Virus record (IMG/VR): IMGVR_UViG_3300021962_000400
Location: 1-31,751 of that record
DNA: 31,751 nucleotides
Source: a virus
Direction: 5' to 3' (one strand)
How positions within the stretch are numbered: position 1 is the first letter of the stretch; every line of letters starts with the position of its first letter. Below, piece by piece: positions 28,945 to 31,751 of the stretch. The notes beneath the pieces are model-generated. The model was not told the origin of the DNA. It saw only the letters and a list, made by a program, of their open reading frames with translations, and searched no databases. Made by a program: the position numbers and the translations under genes.

Positions 28945-29531
28945 TTGATTATGCGACTATAGAATCTCATACGATTCTTCCATACCTCATGGCAGAATCC
29001 CATGATAAAAACTTTTCTGAAATTAAAGATGGGTTTATTGATTGGATGGTAAACTATTCAAAAGTTTATCCACAAAACTATAGGAGTAATGTAAACGGAT
29101 ATCAAAGTCCAGACGATTTTTATAAGGAAGAATCTTTCGCTCCTCTATTAAACTATATGAGCGAAAGAATACTTGATCTAGTTGATGTATACAAACAGAG
29201 CGAAGATGCTTGTGTTGAGTGTATTCCTAGACTATCTAACATGTGGTTTAATATAAACTACAAAGGATCGTACAATACTATTCATACTCATCCTGGATCT
29301 ATTCTTGGCGGTGTGCTTTATATTAATGTCCCAGAAAATTCTGGAGACATTAATTTCCAACATCAAGATAGTCATAGTCTATCTTTAATTCAACATACTT
29401 CCTTTTCTATCATGCCTTATGATGGATTAATGCTTTTGTTTCCTGCTTCTCTTGCGCATGGAGTTGGTATGAATTATTCGGATGAACCTAGGTTTTCAAT
29501 CGCATTTAATTTGTACGAGTTTTATGAGTAA
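28941..29531 (+). CDS. 2OG-Fe(II) oxygenase, PF13759-like
   Basis: The 196-residue protein has NTIHTHPGSILGGVLYINV (H115/H117), a core SGDINF, SLAHGVGMN preceded by GLMLLFPA with the distal His H173, and R184 in EPRFSIAFNLYEF. This is the standard order of the short 2OG-Fe(II) oxygenase family, as at 7262. It is A+T-rich like that gene. It follows the secreted protease-like gene by ATGA overlap. The substrate is unknown. Confidence 0.88.
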   Translation: MIDYATIESHTILPYLMAESHDKNFSEIKDGFIDWMVNYSKVYPQNYRSNVNGYQSPDDFYKEESFAPLLNYMSERILDLVDVYKQSEDACVECIPRLSNMWFNINYKGSYNTIHTHPGSILGGVLYINVPENSGDINFQHQDSHSLSLIQHTSFSIMPYDGLMLLFPASLAHGVGMNYSDEPRFSIAFNLYEFYE

Positions 29532-29539
29532 CTAAATAC
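29532..29539 (+). promoter_or_regulatory. Possible degenerate late promoter (CTAAATAC)
   Basis: The octamer lies in the gap before the tail-fibre genes. A start near 29545 would leave a leader of about 20 bases, as for the late gene at 3836. It matches the T4 late octamer at six of eight bases. Confidence 0.45.
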
Positions 29540-29566
29540 TAAGAAGCTCAAATTCTTTTTGTCGTA

Positions 29567-30037
29567 ATGCCTACTCGCATTAAACCAAAACGAAGTCTAA
29601 CGCAGGGTCAGATTCCTGGTCTTAATGACTTGGAAGACGGTGAAATGGCTATTAATATAGTTGACCAGAAAATCTATGTCCGCGTTGGCAATGAAGTAGA
29701 GACCGTTGCTCAAGCAGCAACTGGTGCTACTCCCATTTTTACTGAAGTTGTTGGTCCTACTACCACTCAGTTGGTTGTTAACAAACGCTACTTAATGACT
29801 ACCACTGATGGGGTGATCAATGCAACCATGCCCATCGTCAATTTGTCTGCTGGGGACAGCATTGAACTGGGAGATGGCGGACAAAACTGGAGTATAAATA
29901 ATGTTATACTGACCTCATCCTTGCATCAATTTAAAGATGCTATTGGCAATATTGATGACGGACCTGTGAACTTAGATGTTTCAGGTGTGACTGTTATGTT
30001 CTTGTGGACAGGTAGTTATTGGAGAATCATCAGCTAA
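29567..30037 (+). CDS. Tail-fibre-type structural protein, 156 aa
   Basis: The N-terminus MPTRIKPKRSLTQGQIPGLN followed by LEDGEMAINIVDQKIYVR is the attachment segment seen at the beginning of many cyanophage fibre and baseplate-associated proteins. The second half is a beta-rich domain (LMTTTDGVINATMP, GDSIELGDGG, VTVMFLWTGSYWRII). It is probably displayed on the virion. It is linked to the next gene by TAATG and carries an internal late promoter octamer at 29893. Confidence 0.75.
   Translation: MPTRIKPKRSLTQGQIPGLNDLEDGEMAINIVDQKIYVRVGNEVETVAQAATGATPIFTEVVGPTTTQLVVNKRYLMTTTDGVINATMPIVNLSAGDSIELGDGGQNWSINNVILTSSLHQFKDAIGNIDDGPVNLDVSGVTVMFLWTGSYWRIIS
29893..29900 (+). promoter_or_regulatory. 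Internal TATAAATA late promoter octamer
   Basis: An exact late octamer lies inside the 156-residue gene, 137 bases before the next start at 30037. It also encodes part of SINN, so it may be chance, but the position would fit extra late transcription of the downstream fibre genes. Confidence 0.4.
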
Positions 30038-30387
30038 TGGCAATCACATTAAGCAATGCTCACTTTAGTCCTAAAGACTCGACTGGGTATTTTGTATATG
30101 CTCTGAGAAGAGATGAAGACGATATGCTTTGGTTAACCAAAGTAAGCACTGCATCAACAACAGAAACTTTTGATGCATATCGTCTTGATGGAACTCAGGT
30201 CGAAGACTTTGGTGATTACAATGATTATGTTGAGGAGATCACCGAACAAAAAGCACTTGCCAATAACTCGCAAGATAAATATCAACAGATACGCTTTGAT
30301 AGGCGGAACCTGAATTATTACTTAGACTCTGATGGATATTTTGTCCTTCAAGTCAATGGAACCCACTCATACTCTGGACCTGTTTAA
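30037..30387 (+). CDS. Probable virion-associated protein, 116 aa
   Basis: The product begins MAITLSNAHFSPKDSTGYFV and has a beta-rich C-terminus (YYLDSDGYFVLQVNGTHSYSGPV). It is small, polar and sits between two fibre-type genes, so a structural role is likely but not proved. The start at 30037 is coupled to the upstream stop by TAATG. Confidence 0.68.
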   Translation: MAITLSNAHFSPKDSTGYFVYALRRDEDDMLWLTKVSTASTTETFDAYRLDGTQVEDFGDYNDYVEEITEQKALANNSQDKYQQIRFDRRNLNYYLDSDGYFVLQVNGTHSYSGPV

Positions 30388-30399
30388 CGAGAACCTACA

Positions 30400-31751
30400 A
30401 TGGCAGAATTTAGACTTGGCAGACTGAAATTTAACTGGCGTGGAGCCTGGGCTGCTTCTACTGCATATGTAATTGATGACATCGTTAGATACGGTGCCAA
30501 TTCATATGTTTGCACAAGCAACCATACTTCAGATTCTGCTTCCAACGGATTTCCCACCGACGCAGCATACTGGTCGCTCCATACAAAAGGTATGGAGAAT
30601 GCTGGTAACTGGACTCCCAGCACAGCGTATGTCCTTGATGACATCGTAAAGGAAGGCGGTAACCTCTACATCTGTACCGCTCAGCATACTTCGATTGGTA
30701 TCGAAAGCAGCTGGTATTCTTCCGACTTCCCTGCTTACTGGGATCTTTATCATGAAGGTCTGAGTTTCAAGGGTGCGTTCACAACAGATACTTACTACGG
30801 TATCAACGCTGTAGTTTCTTACGGTCCCTATACATATCGTTGTACTTCTCCTTTCCAAGTCCCTGCAGACTATTCAATGCAGGGAATCTCCACTTCTCCT
30901 CATGATCCGACTGGTATTGGATCTGATGGATTCTATCCCCCCGCATCTAACTTTGATCCGTTTGCTAAGGGATTTGAAAATAAATTAAAGTGGGATGGTA
31001 CTACAAGATATGAAAGAGGAGACCTCGTAGAATACAGGGGTGCTTCTTATGTAGCTATTGGAACCAATCCTTATGCAGATGCTCCTGCTGAGAATGTAAG
31101 TCAGTGGGCTCTGTTGATGGGTGGTATCGGCACTGGCGGAGCCAGTGTCTATGATCCTTCTCAAACATATGCCAGAGGAGAAACTGTAACCCTTGGTGGT
31201 AATACTTATATTGCTGACAACACTCTCATTGATGTTAATAACAGACCTGTTGGTCTCGCTATTACCTCTGTAGATACTGGTGTAAATGGATGGTCTCTTA
31301 TTTCTCGTGGACAAAGTTGGAAGGGCACTTGGAATTCTGGCACATACTATGAAATTGGTGATCTTGCCGAGTATTCTTCTTCTACTTATGTTTCGGTTGC
31401 TTCTTCTAACCTGAATGTAACCCCTGGTACTGCTGTTACCATGTGGCAAGCATTTGCCATTGGTGATAGTGCTGCTCTGCTGACCACCAAAGGCGATATC
31501 CTCACAAGAAACGCGACTGGTCCTACCAGACAGGGTATTGGTACACAAGGTACATTCCTGAGAGTATCTTCTTCTGATGAAGTTGAGTGGAACTATCCTG
31601 GTATTCGTACCAAGGTTTACTATGTTGACGCTCAGCAAGGTGATAACGATAATGTTGGACTTACTCCTGAGTCTGCATGGGGCACAATTTCTTATGCATC
31701 TACTGCTGCTCAAAGAGTAAGAGATATTAGCGCATTCACCTATGATGAGAG
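30400..31751 (+). CDS. Tail-fibre/spike protein with carbohydrate-binding-like repeats, 5' part
   Basis: The frame is open from the ATG at 30400 to the end of the window, 450 residues, and continues beyond it. At least six repeats of 35-70 residues share the pattern W-x-G-x-W-x(5)-Y-x(3)-D-x-V-x(6)-Y-x-C/A: for example WRGAWAASTAYVIDDIVRYG, NWTPSTAYVLDDIVKEGG, WDGTTRYERGDLVEYRG and WKGTWNSGTYYEIGDLAEY. These look like the small chitin-binding (CBM5/12) fold. After residue ~400 the sequence KVYYVDAQQGDNDN and GLTPESAWGTISYA is the start of a right-handed beta-helix, as in tail spikes. It would contact host glycans. Confidence 0.85.
   Translation, partial: MAEFRLGRLKFNWRGAWAASTAYVIDDIVRYGANSYVCTSNHTSDSASNGFPTDAAYWSLHTKGMENAGNWTPSTAYVLDDIVKEGGNLYICTAQHTSIGIESSWYSSDFPAYWDLYHEGLSFKGAFTTDTYYGINAVVSYGPYTYRCTSPFQVPADYSMQGISTSPHDPTGIGSDGFYPPASNFDPFAKGFENKLKWDGTTRYERGDLVEYRGASYVAIGTNPYADAPAENVSQWALLMGGIGTGGASVYDPSQTYARGETVTLGGNTYIADNTLIDVNNRPVGLAITSVDTGVNGWSLISRGQSWKGTWNSGTYYEIGDLAEYSSSTYVSVASSNLNVTPGTAVTMWQAFAIGDSAALLTTKGDILTRNATGPTRQGIGTQGTFLRVSSSDEVEWNYPGIRTKVYYVDAQQGDNDNVGLTPESAWGTISYASTAAQRVRDISAFTYDE

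Overview
The window is a stretch of the genome of a T4-like marine cyanophage (contractile-tailed, probably infecting Synechococcus or a relative). The evidence is the combination of class Ia ribonucleotide reductase genes nrdA/nrdB, the photosystem II genes psbA and psbD, two high-light-inducible (hli) genes, a plant-type ferredoxin, a flavin-dependent halogenase, six tRNA genes, T4-type late promoters (TATAAATA), and a set of 2-oxoglutarate/Fe(II) oxygenases. All genes seen run on the + strand, are packed with stop/start overlaps (ATGA, TGATG, TAATG), and both ends of the window cut through genes. I cannot name the phage species from sequence alone.

Layout. (1) 1-3735: end of nrdA, complete nrdB, a methyltransferase-like gene, then three very small genes closed by a strong terminator. 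(2) 3802-5806: a T4-type late promoter and a large, repeat-containing probable virion protein. (3) 5865-10156: a zone in which five 2OG-Fe(II) oxygenase genes are interleaved with a GIY-YIG nuclease-like gene and six tRNA genes (Thr-UGU, Asn-GUU, Ser-GGA, Gly-UCC, Arg-UCU, Val-UAC). (4) 10156-11534: small unknown cyanophage proteins. (5) 11535-21378: eleven overlapping genes for glycan synthesis: GDP-mannose dehydratase, a sugar C-methyltransferase, GDP-fucose synthase, a GT11 alpha-1,2-fucosyltransferase directly followed by a GT6 (blood-group A/B type) transferase, an FkbM-type methyltransferase, a CgeB-like GT-B enzyme, a GT-A enzyme, two tandem paralogous GT-B transferases and a GT25 enzyme. 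(6) 21383-22061: a regulated, signal-peptide-bearing small outer-membrane-like protein and a small membrane protein. (7) 22095-27947: photosynthesis and redox island: hli, ferredoxin, hli, peroxiredoxin, halogenase, psbA, psbD and several tiny membrane proteins. (8) 28007-29531: an unknown gene, a secreted HExxH protein and a sixth 2OG oxygenase. (9) 29567-end: tail-fibre-type genes, the last one continuing beyond the window with carbohydrate-binding-like repeats and the start of a beta-helix domain.

How it fits together. The nrd genes supply deoxynucleotides. PsbA, PsbD, Hli and ferredoxin keep light-driven electron flow going during infection. The tRNAs match A/T-rich phage codons. The sugar cluster can make GDP-L-fucose from GDP-mannose and then build and decorate a glycan, either on the infected cell surface or on the virion. 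The GT11-GT6 pair is the same enzyme logic used to make human ABO antigens and is the most striking content of the window. Regulatory sequence is dense: consensus sigma70-type promoters overlap upstream stop codons and terminators, and exact T4-type late promoters stand before structural genes. The oxygenase/tRNA interleaving, the tiny chained membrane proteins, the 20-bp palindrome at 21395 and the structured psbA leader are the other points that deserve attention.
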